Of a stretch of DNA of 22,019 nt, positions 10,255 to 21,978 are shown one piece after another. The notes below the pieces were generated by a model that had not been told where the DNA came from, ran no database searches, and saw only the letters and a program-made list of their open reading frames with translations. The stretch's first letter is position 1. Every line of letters begins with the position of its first letter. The position numbers and the translations under genes were made by a program. Location of the stretch: positions 1-22,019 of the forward strand of contig BBFS01000080.1 of assembly GCA_001313365.1 (NCBI GenBank). Direction: 5' to 3'. Origin of the DNA: Paenarthrobacter nitroguajacolicus JCM 14115. GTDB taxonomy: Bacteria; Actinomycetota; Actinomycetes; Actinomycetales; Micrococcaceae.

Positions 10255-10901
10255 ATGCGACGCCCCGTAGTTCCAGCCGTGGTGCTGGCTGTTGGAATGT
10301 TGTTTGCGCCCGGTGTTCCTGCACACGCTGCGCCGTGCGATGGGAAGATCCTCTGCCTGCCCTCGGAGGCACCCACGGAACCGGAACCCACGCAGCCCGG
10401 GCTCGCTCCGGAAACGGACAAGATCCCGTCATCCAAACCGGAGCCGACCCGGGTCAGGGAGCCAGAGGTTGCTCCTGCGCCTGCCCCCCCGCCGGTTCAA
10501 GCACCGCCGGTTCAAGGACCGGTTCAAGCCCCCCCGCAGCCTGTTCAGGTTCCGCCACAACCGGCGGTGACCCGGTTCGTCACTGTGGCACCCCCCAGGC
10601 GACCGGTGCGGCGTCGAACTCGTCCGAACCCACCGCAACCCTTGGTACGACGTCGGCGTCAGCAACGCCGTCGCCCTCTCCGTCCACGGGCTTCGCAAGC
10701 GCAAGCCCGGGCAAGTCGTCCAACTGGAACACGCCGGTGGATAAGGGCAAGGAGACGGAAGCGGGAGCGGTGGCTTCGAGCTCATTTTCGGGTCCCAACA
10801 TGCTCGGACTGTTCGGCCTCCTGGGGGGGGCCGTCCTGGTGGTTGGCCTGGGAGGGCTGGCATTCGCGTTATGGAGCAAGAACCGGCTGTCGTCCCACTA
10901 G
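10255..10901 (+). CDS. Secreted Pro-rich protein with C-terminal membrane anchor
   Basis: The N-terminus is a typical signal peptide (basic MRRP, hydrophobic core VVPAVVLAVGMLFAPGV, likely cleavage after PAHA). Two cysteines follow directly (CDGKILC) and could form a disulfide. Then come about 130 residues of Pro/Gln/Val and Ser/Thr/Ala-rich spacer, and a C-terminal hydrophobic helix (about 10800-10875) with a short basic end KNRLSSH. No LPxTG motif precedes the helix, so it is a membrane-anchored surface stalk rather than a sortase substrate. Frame change: C6 at 10591-10596 best read as four. A G8 at 10823-10830 probably adds one residue within the helix. As the last gene of the operon it may be a cell-wall-facing part of the secretion system; I do not recognise a family. 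Confidence 0.75.
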
Positions 10902-10936
10902 CAACTCTTTAATGTCCGTGGGTTACGGCAAGATAG

Positions 10937-14080
<3,144 letters not shown>

Positions 14081-14104
14081 CTATTCGCAAGTGACCATCA
14101 ACCA

Positions 14105-15313
14105 TTGATCAAAGCACTCGCCATCGCCAACTACCGGTCCATCCGGGATCTCGCCATCGAGTTGCATGGCCTGGACATCGTGACCGGAGCCAACGGCAGT
14201 GGGAAGTCCTCCCTCTATCGGGCACTTCGCTGCTCGCCGAATGCGCCGGCGGTGACTCCGGAAACGTGGTGGGCTCCCTGGCCCGGGACGGTGGGTTGGC
14301 TTCCACACTGTGGGCTGGGCCTGAGTCCATCAGCGAGGCTATGCGCCGTGGTGAAGTACCCGTCCAAGGGACGGTCCGTCGGGAGTCGGTAAACCTGAAG
14401 CTGGGCTACTCCAGTGACGACTTCGGTTATCTGGTGGACCTAGGCATGCCGGCATCCAGCGGCGCCGGGTTTGACCCGGAAACCGGCCGTTCCCGGCCTT
14501 CGGCGTTCAGCCTGGACCCGGAGATCAAACGGGAACAGATCTTTTCCGGTCCCGTGGCACGGCCCGGTTCGCTGCTGGTGGACCGCAAGGGCAGCCTCGC
14601 CAAGCTGCGCGGGCCGGATGGCGAGTGGACCGAACTGTCCCGGCGCTTGGACACCTTCCAGAGCATGCTGACAGAGGTCTCGGACCAGGACCGTGCACCG
14701 GAAGTCCTGAGGGTCCGTGACTCGGTTCGTTCATGGCGCTTCTACGATCATTTCCGCACTGATGCCGAGGCTCCTGCACGTCAGGCGCAGCTCGGGACAC
14801 GCACCCCTGTGCTGCATCACAGCGGCAAGGATCTCGCCGCCGCACTCCAAACGCTGCGCGAGGTGGGCTTCGAGCGGCAGTTGGATGCCGCCGTCGACCA
14901 CGCCTTTCCCGGAAGCGGCTGGAGATCGCCGTCAGCGACGGCCGGTTCAGTGTGGAGTTGCGGCAGCCGGGCATGCTCCGGCCCATGAAAGCCGCTGAAC
15001 TTTCGGACGGAACGCTGCGCTTCCTCCTGCTCACCGCTGCATTGCTGACGCCGCGGCCCCCCCGGAGCTCATGGTCCTCAACGAACCCGAGACAAGCCTT
15101 CACGTTGACCTGATGCCGGCACTGGCCGGACTGATTGTCCAGGCCAGTGCCAACAGCCAGATGATCGTGGTGACCCACTCCGAGGCCTTGCTCAAGGCAC
15201 TTCGCGAAAGCGGAGCCGCCCACGAGCATGAGCTCTACAAGGACCTGGGCGAGACCAGAATCAAGGGTTTGGGACCGCTGGAAGGTCCGTTGTGGAGCTG
15301 GCCCAAGCGTTGA
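14105..15313 (+). CDS. Stand-alone AAA ATPase, RecF/SMC-like (AAA_21 type)
   Basis: About 402 residues. Walker A GANGSGKSS is near residue 26 after the typical opening IKALAIANYRSIRDLAIELHG. An ABC-type signature region LSDGTLRFLLL is near 15000-15032, then Walker B LMVLNEPETSLH (about 15069-15104) and the switch region VVTHSEALLKAL (about 15169-15204). The Walker B has Asn before Glu-Pro-Glu instead of Asp. No Toprim, nuclease or membrane part is seen, so it is not an OLD nuclease. The start is TTG 14105, with only a weak ribosome site. Frame changes: a missing C near 14231 and near 14924, and C7 15057-15063 (+2). Function unknown; DNA repair, transport or defence roles are all known for relatives. 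It converges with the aldo/keto reductase gene across a 12-base gap in which I see no clear terminator. Confidence 0.82.
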
Positions 15314-15325
15314 AGTGCTTTTACC

Positions 15326-16357
15326 TCAAGGACGACGACGACGGGCCGGATCAGTCAGCCACACCGGTTCATAGCCGGCATCAGCTGCGTTGAGGGTTGT
15401 TCCGGGCGGCACGATCTCGTCGATCCTGTCCAGCACATCGGGGGACAACGTGAGCTTGTCTGCCCCCCCGAGAGCTGCTTCGAGGTGGTCAAGGGTTCGT
15501 GGACCGATGATCGCCGAGGTGATGGCAGGGTGTTCGAGAACGAAGGCCAGGGCCAGATGAACCAAGGAAAGCCCGGCCTGTTCCGCCAGTTCCGTCAGCT
15601 CGAGCACGGCCTTCGTCTTGAGGCGTCCCGGGAAGGTTCGGATCGTGCCGGGCTGGTTGGCGAGCCGCTCGGCTCGACGCAAGGTGACCGCCGTCGGCCT
15701 TTATCCTGCCTGACAACCACCCACCGGCGAGCGGACTCCATGGCAGGACGCCGAGTCCGTGCTGCTGCGCCAAAGGCAGGACTTCGCGCTCGGCGCCCCG
15801 TGCCAGGATCGAGTAGGGCGGTTGTTCGGTGACCGGCCGCTCCCGGTGCGCTCGCGGGCCACGTACTGGCTTCGACGATCTGCCCGGGGGGAGGAACGTG
15901 GACGTGCTATGTAACGGATCTTGCCTTGGTTGACGAGGTCGCTGAGCGCTCCCAGGGTCTCGTCGATGTCCGTGTCGGGATCGGGCCGGTGCACCTGGTA
16001 GAGGTCGATCCAGTCTGTCTGCAGCCTGCGGAGGCTGTCCTCGACTTCCCGGATGATCCAACGGCGCGAATTGCCGGCTTGGTTCACGTCGTCGCCGAGG
16101 CGTCCGTGGACTTTCGTGGCCAGAATGACCTCATCGCGCCGACCCTGCAGGGCCTTGCCCACAATTTCCTCTGACTCGCCCTGGGAATACACGTCGGCGG
16201 TGTCCACCAGGTTGATGCCGGCGTCCAGCGCCCGATGGATGATGCGGATGCTGTCATCGTGGTCGGGATTTCCGATGGCCCCCCCGAACATCATGGTCCC
16301 CAACGTCAGCTGGCTGACCTTGACGCCCGTTCGGCCCAGGTTCCGGTATTCCGTCAT
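15326..16357 (-). CDS. Aldo/keto reductase
   Basis: NADPH-dependent reductase of the (beta/alpha)8 barrel family. N-terminus [20 protein letters not shown]; catalytic residues are in [16 protein letters not shown] (Asp and Tyr), ATKVHG (Lys) and [10 protein letters not shown] (His). The C-terminal cofactor region is represented by [19 protein letters not shown] 16357-16355 shares its A with the stop of the upstream flavin monooxygenase (TGATG), so the two are co-translated. Frame breaks occur in the middle (around 15880-15900 and 15835) and near 15690; C7 runs at 15463 and 16279 add residues. It may reduce aldehydes or ketones released by the monooxygenase, which is an inference from position. 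It ends the sulfur-related operon. Confidence 0.88.
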
Positions 16358-17732
16358 CAGAACGCCGACCCGATGGACGTGAGCTGCTTGCCCTCGGAAC
16401 CGGCAAAACGGTTCTCGGGCCGGGCCAGGCCGTAGTGCCCCCCCGCAGTGTGGACCCGGTGTATTCGGTGCGGAACAGGCCGCGTTGCTGGAGGATCGGC
16501 ACCACCTGGTCGACGAAGATCTCCAAACCGGAGGGGGGGAGGACCGGCGGCATGATGTTGAAGCCATCTGCGGCGCCGGCAAAGAACCAGTCCTGGATGG
16601 CGTCGGCAACCTGCTCGGGTGTTCCGGAGAAGGTGCGGTGCCTCGTCCTCCACCCAGGCGGCCGATCAGCTGGCGAACGGTGAGCTGCTCGCGGCGGGCC
16701 AGTTCCACGATCAACGTGTAGCGGCTCTTGGCTCCTTCAATATCCTCCTCGGAGGGCAGGTCTGCGGGCAGTTGGCGGTCCAGGGGGGGAAGGTCTTCCG
16801 GGGCCAGGCGCAGTGTCTTGGCCAACTGCTCCCGGGCGTACTCGGGCTTGATGAGTTCGTCGAGCTCGCGCTCAAGCTTCAGGCTTCAGCCTCTGTGGAA
16901 CCTATAACGGGGGACGATGCCCGGCAGGATCTTGATGCCTTCCGGGTCACGGCCCACGGCTGCGGTACGTGCCTTGAGGTCTGAATAGAAGGCCTGGGCA
17001 TCGGCCAAGGTCTGGTGTGCGGTGAAGACAGCTTCGGCGTACTGCGCCGCCAGCTTCTTGCCGTCCTCGGAAGAACCGGCCTGCACGATCAGCGGGTGCC
17101 CTTGCGGCGAACGGGGGGGACATTGAGCGGTCCGCGGACACGGAAGTGCTTGCCTTCGTGCTCAATGGCCCGGATCTTGCTGTCATCGCCCCACACGCCC
17201 TCGGCCTTGTCCGCCAGCACGGCGTCGTCTTCCCAGCTGTCCCAGAGCTTCTGCGCCACCTCAATGAACTCGGCAGCCCGCTCATAGCGGACGGCGTGTG
17301 CGGTTGGTCATCGACGCCGAAGTTGCGCGCGGCATCCGGTCCCGCCGTCGTGACGACGTTCCAGCCGGCGCGGCCGCCGCTGACCCAGTCCACTGAAGCA
17401 AAGCGGCGTGCCAGGTTGAAGGGGTCGTTGTAGGTAGTCGAGGCGGTGGCGATCAAACCGATCCTCTGCGTGACCGCTGCAATGGCGGTCAGCAGTACCG
17501 TGGGCTCCAGTTTGCCAGCAGGACGGCGACCCACCTCGCCGAACAGGACGGGCGAGTCGGCGAAGAAGATGGAGTCCAGCTTTCCGCGTTCAGCGGTGCG
17601 GGCCAGATGCTGGTAGTGCTCCACCTTGGTGGAGGACAAAGGGTCGCTTTCGGGCAGCCGCCACGATGCTTCGTGATGGCCTGTGCTCATGAGGAAAGCG
17701 TTCAGGTGAAGTTTGCGCTGTGGTTCAGTCAT
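16357..17732 (-). CDS. LLM-class flavin-dependent monooxygenase (NtaA/SnaA/DszA type)
   Basis: The N-terminus [18 protein letters not shown] is characteristic of the NtaA/SnaA/DszA group of two-component FMNH2-dependent monooxygenases, which oxidise compounds such as nitrilotriacetate, pristinamycin or dibenzothiophene sulfone. Further support comes from [22 protein letters not shown] (about 17370) and [15 protein letters not shown] (about 17060-17105). About 455 residues when restored. It needs a separate flavin reductase, which is not in the window. A good ribosome site, AAGGAG, lies at plus positions 17740-17745, just before ATG 17732. Frame changes occur near 17306, 17105-17119 (G7), 16900, 16640 and 16438-16444 (C7). 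Its place behind an SsuACB-like transporter and a cysteine leader suggests it frees sulfur from an organosulfur compound. Confidence 0.88.
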
Positions 17733-17762
17733 GGGGTTTCTCCTTGGATTGAATATGAGGGT

Positions 17763-18493
17763 TTAGGCAGCAGCGTGGACGCCGAGGGCTTCGAGCAGTT
17801 CGCCCCCCCTCAGCGTTGAATGGTCGACGGCGGTCCCGGCTTTGCGCTCAAGGGAGACGCGGCCGTCGCGGAGGACGACGACGCGGTCGGCCAGCGTGAT
17901 GGCTTCGTCGACGTCGTGGGTTACGAGGAGGACCGCCGGGCGATGGGCGGCGACGAGGTCCTTCAACAGCACATGCATCTTTAGCCGGGTGAGGGCGTCG
18001 AGGGCACCGAAGGGTTCATCGGCCAAGAGCAGCTTGGGTTCACGAACCAGCGACCGCGCCAAAGCGACGCGTTGCTGTTCACCGCCGGACAGCTCATGCG
18101 GCCAGGCCTTCTCGCGGCCGGCAAGTCCCACCTCGGTCAGGGCGTGGCGCCCACGGGCATCGGCGTCGTGATCCCTGAGCCCCAAAGTGACGTTGCCAGT
18201 ACGCTGTCCCACGGCAGCAGGCGGGAATCCTGGAAAACTACGGACACCTGGTCCGGCACCTTCACCACGCCGCTGCCCCGGACATCGCGGTCCAAGCCTG
18301 CGAGGGCCCGCAGCAGGGTGCTCTTGCCGCAGCCGCTCGGGCCGAGGAGGGCCACAAACTCGCCGGGTGCAATGTCGAGGTCGACTCCGTTGAGGACGCC
18401 CTTCGGGCCGAAGCTGCGGATGAGGTTGCGGACAGAGACCTCGTAGGAGGAGCCGGTGCGCGGTGTGCCTAGCCCGCCAGCGTGCGTTGCCAT
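17763..18493 (-). CDS. ssuB: ABC transporter ATP-binding protein, SsuB/TauB type
   Basis: The energy unit of a sulfonate/nitrate/taurine-family importer. All motifs are seen: Walker [11 protein letters not shown]-loop [14 protein letters not shown], signature [15 protein letters not shown], Walker [16 protein letters not shown] and H-loop LVTHDVDEA. About 243 residues. The start ATG 18493 overlaps the end of the permease by 25 bases. A missing C near plus 18195 breaks the frame just after LLPWDSVL; restoring it gives [22 protein letters not shown]7 run at 17803-17809 lies near the 3' end. The symbol follows family resemblance; the true substrate is not known. Confidence 0.88.
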
Positions 18494-19399
18494 GACAGTG
18501 CCTTTCGTTCGAGGAGCCGGACAGCGGCGTCGGAAAGCAGGCCGAGGACGCCATAGACGGCCAGGCCCAGGACGATGATGTTCGTTTGGCCGTACGTGCG
18601 GGCGAGCTCCATCATGTAGCCGATGCCACTGGTTGAGTTGATCTGTTCCACTACCACCAGCGACACCCACGCGCCGGTGACTGCGAAGCGGAGTCCCAGG
18701 AAGAACCCCCCCGGCAGAGCCCCCCCGGCAAGACGACGCGGCGGATGAATCCGGCCCGGCTAAGGCCGACGGTTTGTGCCAGTTCGACATACCGCAGGTC
18801 TATGCCCCCCCGCAAACCGGCATGAGTTTGGAGATAGATCGGAACGAAAACTCCCAGAGTGATGGTGAGGACCTTCATGGTTTCGTCGATGCCAAACCAG
18901 AGGATGAGCAGCGGGATCAGGCGAGACCGGGAATCGCCCGCTTGATCTGCACCGGACCGTCGATCAGGGATTCGCCCACGCGGCTCAATCCGGACAGGAC
19001 CGCAAGCAACGCACCCACCACGATGCCGAAGAAGAGCCCCCCCAAACCTGCCCGCTGTGCCGAGATCGCCAGGTTCTCCTGTAGCCGGCCATCGGCGATC
19101 AACTCGCCCGCCGTGGACACCACGGTCCACGGTTCGGACAGGATGCGCGGGTCAAGCAGGCCTGTAGCCGAGGCAACCACCCATATCAGGATCAGCGCGG
19201 CGGGACCCACCAAACCCGCAAAACGGCGACGCTTGCCAGGACCCAGTCGACGGCTCGTCGGGCGGACATCAGGCCTTCCCGTGAGGGCCGGGTCAAGGTG
19301 AGGCTCGACGACGGCACCCGGGGGGGGAGCTGCGACGTCGCCCCCCCTTGGCGGGGAAGTGGTCAGCGTAGTTGCGTGCCGGGCGGCAGTTGTAGTCAT
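18469..19399 (-). CDS. ssuC: ABC transporter permease, SsuC/TauC type
   Basis: Integral membrane channel of the importer. After a hydrophilic N-terminus of about 65 residues come several hydrophobic segments ([74 protein letters not shown]) and the EAA-type cytoplasmic loop [20 protein letters not shown]. About 305 residues. ATG 19399 follows the binding-protein stop by two bases, with GGGAAGGGAG as ribosome site. Frame breaks occur around 18700-18726, where two C7 runs sit close together, near 18940, and at the poly-G/C cluster 19320-19347; C7 18805 and 19037 add bases. The long N-terminus is atypical for the family and lies beside that cluster, so its exact reading is less sure. Confidence 0.85.
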
Positions 19400-19401
19400 G
19401 G

Positions 19402-20526
19402 CTATGCTCCCTTCCCGGCTGCCGCGTAAGCCGTCCCGGCAATGGCCTCGAACCGGAGGTCGTACAGCTTGGCGGCGTCCAGCTCGGGCTTCTTCTGTTC
19501 CTTGGCAAGGAGGTCGATAGTCTGCTGGTGGCGGGAAATGGCTTCCGTCCATGAGGTGGGGGGGAGGTCGCGCTCGCCGGCGGCATCAATCAAGTACTGG
19601 CCGTCCTCAGCGGATAGCCCTTGGTTCTTGACGTAGTAGCCTTCGAGCCATTCTTTGGGGTGGTCTTGGATCCAGCGTTGGGCCTGTCCCCCCCAGAGCT
19701 CGACGTATTGGGCGAGCGCCGCCGCTTTGGCTGGGTCATCCAGCACCTTGGCTGGCGCGTAGAGGTGGCCGGGGGTCATCCCTGAGACCGTGCCGCAGGG
19801 TGGTTCCGCCGTCGGCGCCGTATTTGGCGAGGTAGCGCTTGATCTGGACACCGCCGAGTGGCGCGGCGTCCACCTGCTTGCTGGAGAGGGCTGTGGAGTA
19901 GGTGTCGCCGGTGCTGGGCAGTTCCACGAGCTTCACATCGCTTTGCTGGAGTCCGGCCTTTTCGAGGATCCGCAACACCAAGGCGCCCTGTGCCTGGCCG
20001 GGGCTGTAGGCGATTTTCTTGCCGCGAAGGCCTTGAAGGTCGGTGATGCCGGCCCCCCCGGGTGCCACGCCGAGTTCGTACAGGGGGGGTGGTTCACGGC
20101 ATCCTGCCGATAGACGCTGGCGACGATGCGGACATCCAGGCCGGTCCATGTTGCGTGAATGGGTGGGATGTCGGCCACGGATCCCACATCAAGTGCGTTG
20201 GCCCGGAACGCTTCAGTAGTGGCAGGGCCACCGGAAATGTTGGCGAACTTCACGGGGGGGAAGCTGAGTTTCTTGTCCAGGCCGGACAATTCCAGTGCGA
20301 CTTGTACGGAGGGGGGGTCGCCCACCACCAACGTGGTCCCTTCCGGGACGGTGGTTGCCAGTGGTGCCGTGACTTGGGCCGCTTGCGTTGCTTGTCCGCC
20401 TGCGGTGGCTGCTCCGCCGCAGGCGGTGAGCAGGCCGAGGCCGGGATGGCCAGGAGGGCGGCAAGGACGTGGCGGCGGTTAGGTGTTTTGGGGGAGTTTT
20501 TGGGCGCGGAGGGACGCGGGAAGCAT
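19402..20526 (-). CDS. ssuA: ABC transporter substrate-binding lipoprotein, SsuA/TauA type
   Basis: Extracellular ligand receptor of the importer. The restored N-terminus has RR, then a hydrophobic stretch and the lipobox LLTAC followed by GGAATAGG, so it should be lipid-anchored; the RRHVLAALL pattern also allows Tat export. The body shows the family features TLVVGDPPSVQVALELSG, NALDVGSVADIPPIHA, GLRGKKIAYSPGQAQGALVL and KVLDDPAKAAALAQYV. About 373 residues. The start is ATG 20526. A C5 run near plus 20490 (read as four) and a base missing near 20443 restore the signal peptide. G7 runs at 20083, 20254 and 20311 and C7 at 20053 disturb the middle. The ligand is probably an organosulfonate or related sulfur compound; family members also bind nitrate, taurine or riboflavin precursors. 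Confidence 0.88.
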
Positions 20527-20600
20527 GCAAAAGCCTTTCAGGTGCGGGAGGGTTTCGCTGGACCGGAGCCGAAGGCTTCAACGGGCAGCGCTGCAGATCG
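20527..20600 (-). promoter_or_regulatory. Possible attenuator between Cys leader and binding-protein gene
   Basis: On the minus strand AAGCCTTC (about 20575-20568) can fold locally with the GGCT that follows (AGCC-TTC-GGCT). Alternatively it can pair with GAAAGGCTT some 35 bases downstream (about 20536-20528), with one bulged A. The downstream partner is followed by a short T run and lies at the ATG of the binding-protein gene. Two exclusive pairings after a cysteine-rich leader are what attenuation needs. The stems are short, so this is suggestive only. Confidence 0.35.
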
Positions 20601-20672
20601 CTAGTTCTGAAGGCAGGACGGACAGCAGGAGTGAGCCTGCGCTAGGTGTGTTTGGAAATCGGTCGCGGGCAT
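20601..20672 (-). CDS. Cysteine-rich leader peptide, 23 codons
   Basis: On the minus strand ATG 20672-20670 opens MPATDFQTHLAQAHSCCPSC followed by LQN and TAG (20603-20601). A perfect AGGAGG (plus 20683-20678) lies five bases before this ATG, the strongest ribosome site in the area, which supports a translated short ORF. Three of the last eight residues are cysteine. It ends 74 bases before the sulfonate-type binding-protein gene and is transcribed in the same direction. Cysteine-rich short ORFs ahead of sulfur genes act as cysteine-responsive attenuators in mycobacteria. The same frame stays open upstream to 20822, so a longer protein is possible, but no ribosome site was noticed there. Confidence 0.6.
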   Translation of the reverse strand: MPATDFQTHLAQAHSCCPSCLQN

Positions 20673-20683
20673 CTGTTCCTCCT

Positions 20684-20961
20684 GTTCTGTATCCACGAAG
20701 TTGTCACGGCTATGAGGCGTCAGTACTTCGCCGTGTGGCAACTCAAGCACGCCCGCAATACCCTGCGCCAGCGTTTCGACATTTGCCCGCAACAGCACGA
20801 AACCGGGGTTCACGGCACGCAACGCGGCTCAATTCGACGCCATGCGAGGCAACACAATCGGCAGCCCGACGGAACCGGAGAGGAACAGCGGGAGTCAACC
20901 ACCCGGCGTCGTGCGTTCCGTTCGTGACTGATAGTTCCATCACGGAAAGGCGCATTTAGCG
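20684..20961. other. Intergenic region between divergent sulfur operon and GNAT gene
   Basis: About 280 bases with no coding sequence I can support. Open frames exist on both strands but lack ribosome sites and recognisable protein character. It must hold the promoter of the minus-strand sulfur operon. I could not pick a convincing -10/-35 pair for it, and I see no known riboswitch. Confidence 0.4.
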
Positions 20962-20989
20962 TTGTAGGTGCGTGAAGGGCGACTACCAT
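20962..20989 (+). promoter_or_regulatory. Candidate promoter for the GNAT gene
   Basis: TTGTAG (20962-20967) and TACCAT (20984-20989) are spaced 16 bases apart. Six bases after the -10 comes the GTG start at 20996, so transcription would begin at or next to the start codon (leaderless mRNA, common in actinobacteria). The in-frame TAG just upstream of the GTG excludes a longer protein. Confidence 0.45.
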
Positions 20990-20995
20990 TGGTAG

Positions 20996-21509
20996 GTGCT
21001 TTCGCAGATTACCGTCCGTCCCGCCCTGCCCGAAGACTACGACGCCGTTGCCCGCATTACGCAGGACTCCTACGTCACCGCGGGGGTACTACGGTGACGC
21101 CGATCACCCGTACCTGAAGAAGCTCCAGGACGTGGCCGGACGCGCGGAGCACGCAGAGATCCTGGTGGCAGAGCGCAACGGTGAGGTCATCGGCTCCGTG
21201 ACGGCAGCACCGGCAGGCGGCGGCTTCTCCGACATCGGCCTGGAAGACGAACTTGAACTGCGTACCCTCGTGGTGGATCCGGCAGTCCAGCGCTCCGGTG
21301 CGGGCCGCGCGTTGGTGCAGGCCGTCGTCGACCAAGCCAAAGCCATGAATGGCATCAAGGCTGTGTCCCTTACTACGGGCGCCACGTGGGAAAGCGCCAA
21401 CGCCCTCTATGCGCGGACGGGTTTTGACCGCGTCCCGCACCGCGACTGGTTCGTTCCCGGCACCGACATAAAGCTGTTCGTTTACCGGCTGGACCTCCCG
21501 CGGTCATAA
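20996..21509 (+). CDS. GNAT family N-acetyltransferase
   Basis: Transfers an acetyl group from acetyl-CoA to an amine on an unknown substrate. The GNAT fold is shown by ITVRPALPEDYDAVARITQ (beta1/alpha1), AERNGEVIGSVT, the core ELRTLVVDPAVQRSGAGRAL with the acetyl-CoA loop Q-x-x-G-x-G (about 21262-21312), and the end NALYARTGFDRVPHRDW. About 170 residues. The start is GTG 20996, preceded directly by an in-frame stop. A 5-G run at 21082-21086, best read as four, restores VTAGYYGDADHPYLKKL and joins the two frames. The gap to the next gene is 58 bases. The ligand is unknown. Confidence 0.88.
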
Positions 21510-21567
21510 AGTTTCCTTCGTAAACGCCGGTCAACGGACCGTGCGAAAGCGACAGGAAAGGCGCGGC

Positions 21568-21963
21568 ATGCGCAAGACATTCGGCACGGGTTCAGTCTGG
21601 GAGCAGACTCTGGGTTACTCCCGCGCAGTCCAGGTGGACAACACACTCTTCATTTCTGCCACGGCTGCCTCAGGGCTCGTTGATGGCAAACAGGCGATTG
21701 TTGGCGACGACTTCTACTCGCAGACCAAGTACATCCTGGAGAAGCTCGGCGCTGTGCTCGAAGACGCCGGGTTCTCTTACGAGGACGTCGTCCAGTCCAA
21801 GCTGTACCTGACGGACATCAGCAAATGGGAGGACGCCGGCCGCGCTCACGGTGAGGTCTTCGGCGAGATCCGTCCCACACTGGCCTTGGTGCACGTCCTG
21901 CCATTCCTGGATCCCCCCCAGATGCTGGTGGAGATCGAGCTCGTGGCGCAGAAGTCCGCGTAA
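21568..21963 (+). CDS. RidA (YjgF/YER057c/UK114) family protein
   Basis: Small family of trimeric enamine/imine deaminases that destroy reactive 2-aminoacrylate formed by PLP enzymes; many paralogues have other roles. Signs are the opening FGTGSVWEQTLGYSRAVQV, LFISATAA, the central YILEKLGAVLEDAGFSYEDVV, and the C-terminal RPTLALVHV...MLVEIELVA with the substrate-binding Arg and Glu. About 131 residues. ATG 21568 has AGGAAAGG upstream; an in-frame GTG at 21541 lacks such a site. A C7 at 21913-21919 gives Leu-Asp-Pro-Pro-Gln where the family spacing fits a single Pro. It may share a transcript with the GNAT gene. Confidence 0.9.
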   Translation: MRKTFGTGSVWEQTLGYSRAVQVDNTLFISATAASGLVDGKQAIVGDDFYSQTKYILEKLGAVLEDAGFSYEDVVQSKLYLTDISKWEDAGRAHGEVFGEIRPTLALVHVLPFLDPPQMLVEIELVAQKSA

Positions 21964-21978
21964 CCCATCTACCGCACC

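Noticed and set aside
10800..10901. Sortase (LPxTG) anchor in the Pro-rich secreted protein
   Set aside because: No LPxTG-like pentapeptide precedes the C-terminal helix.
15311..15330. Rho-independent terminator between the convergent genes
   Set aside because: The 12-base gap and flanks show no GC-rich stem with a T run.
20743..20955. Protein-coding gene on either strand in the divergent intergenic region
   Set aside because: Open frames overlap each other and show no ribosome site or recognisable protein pattern.
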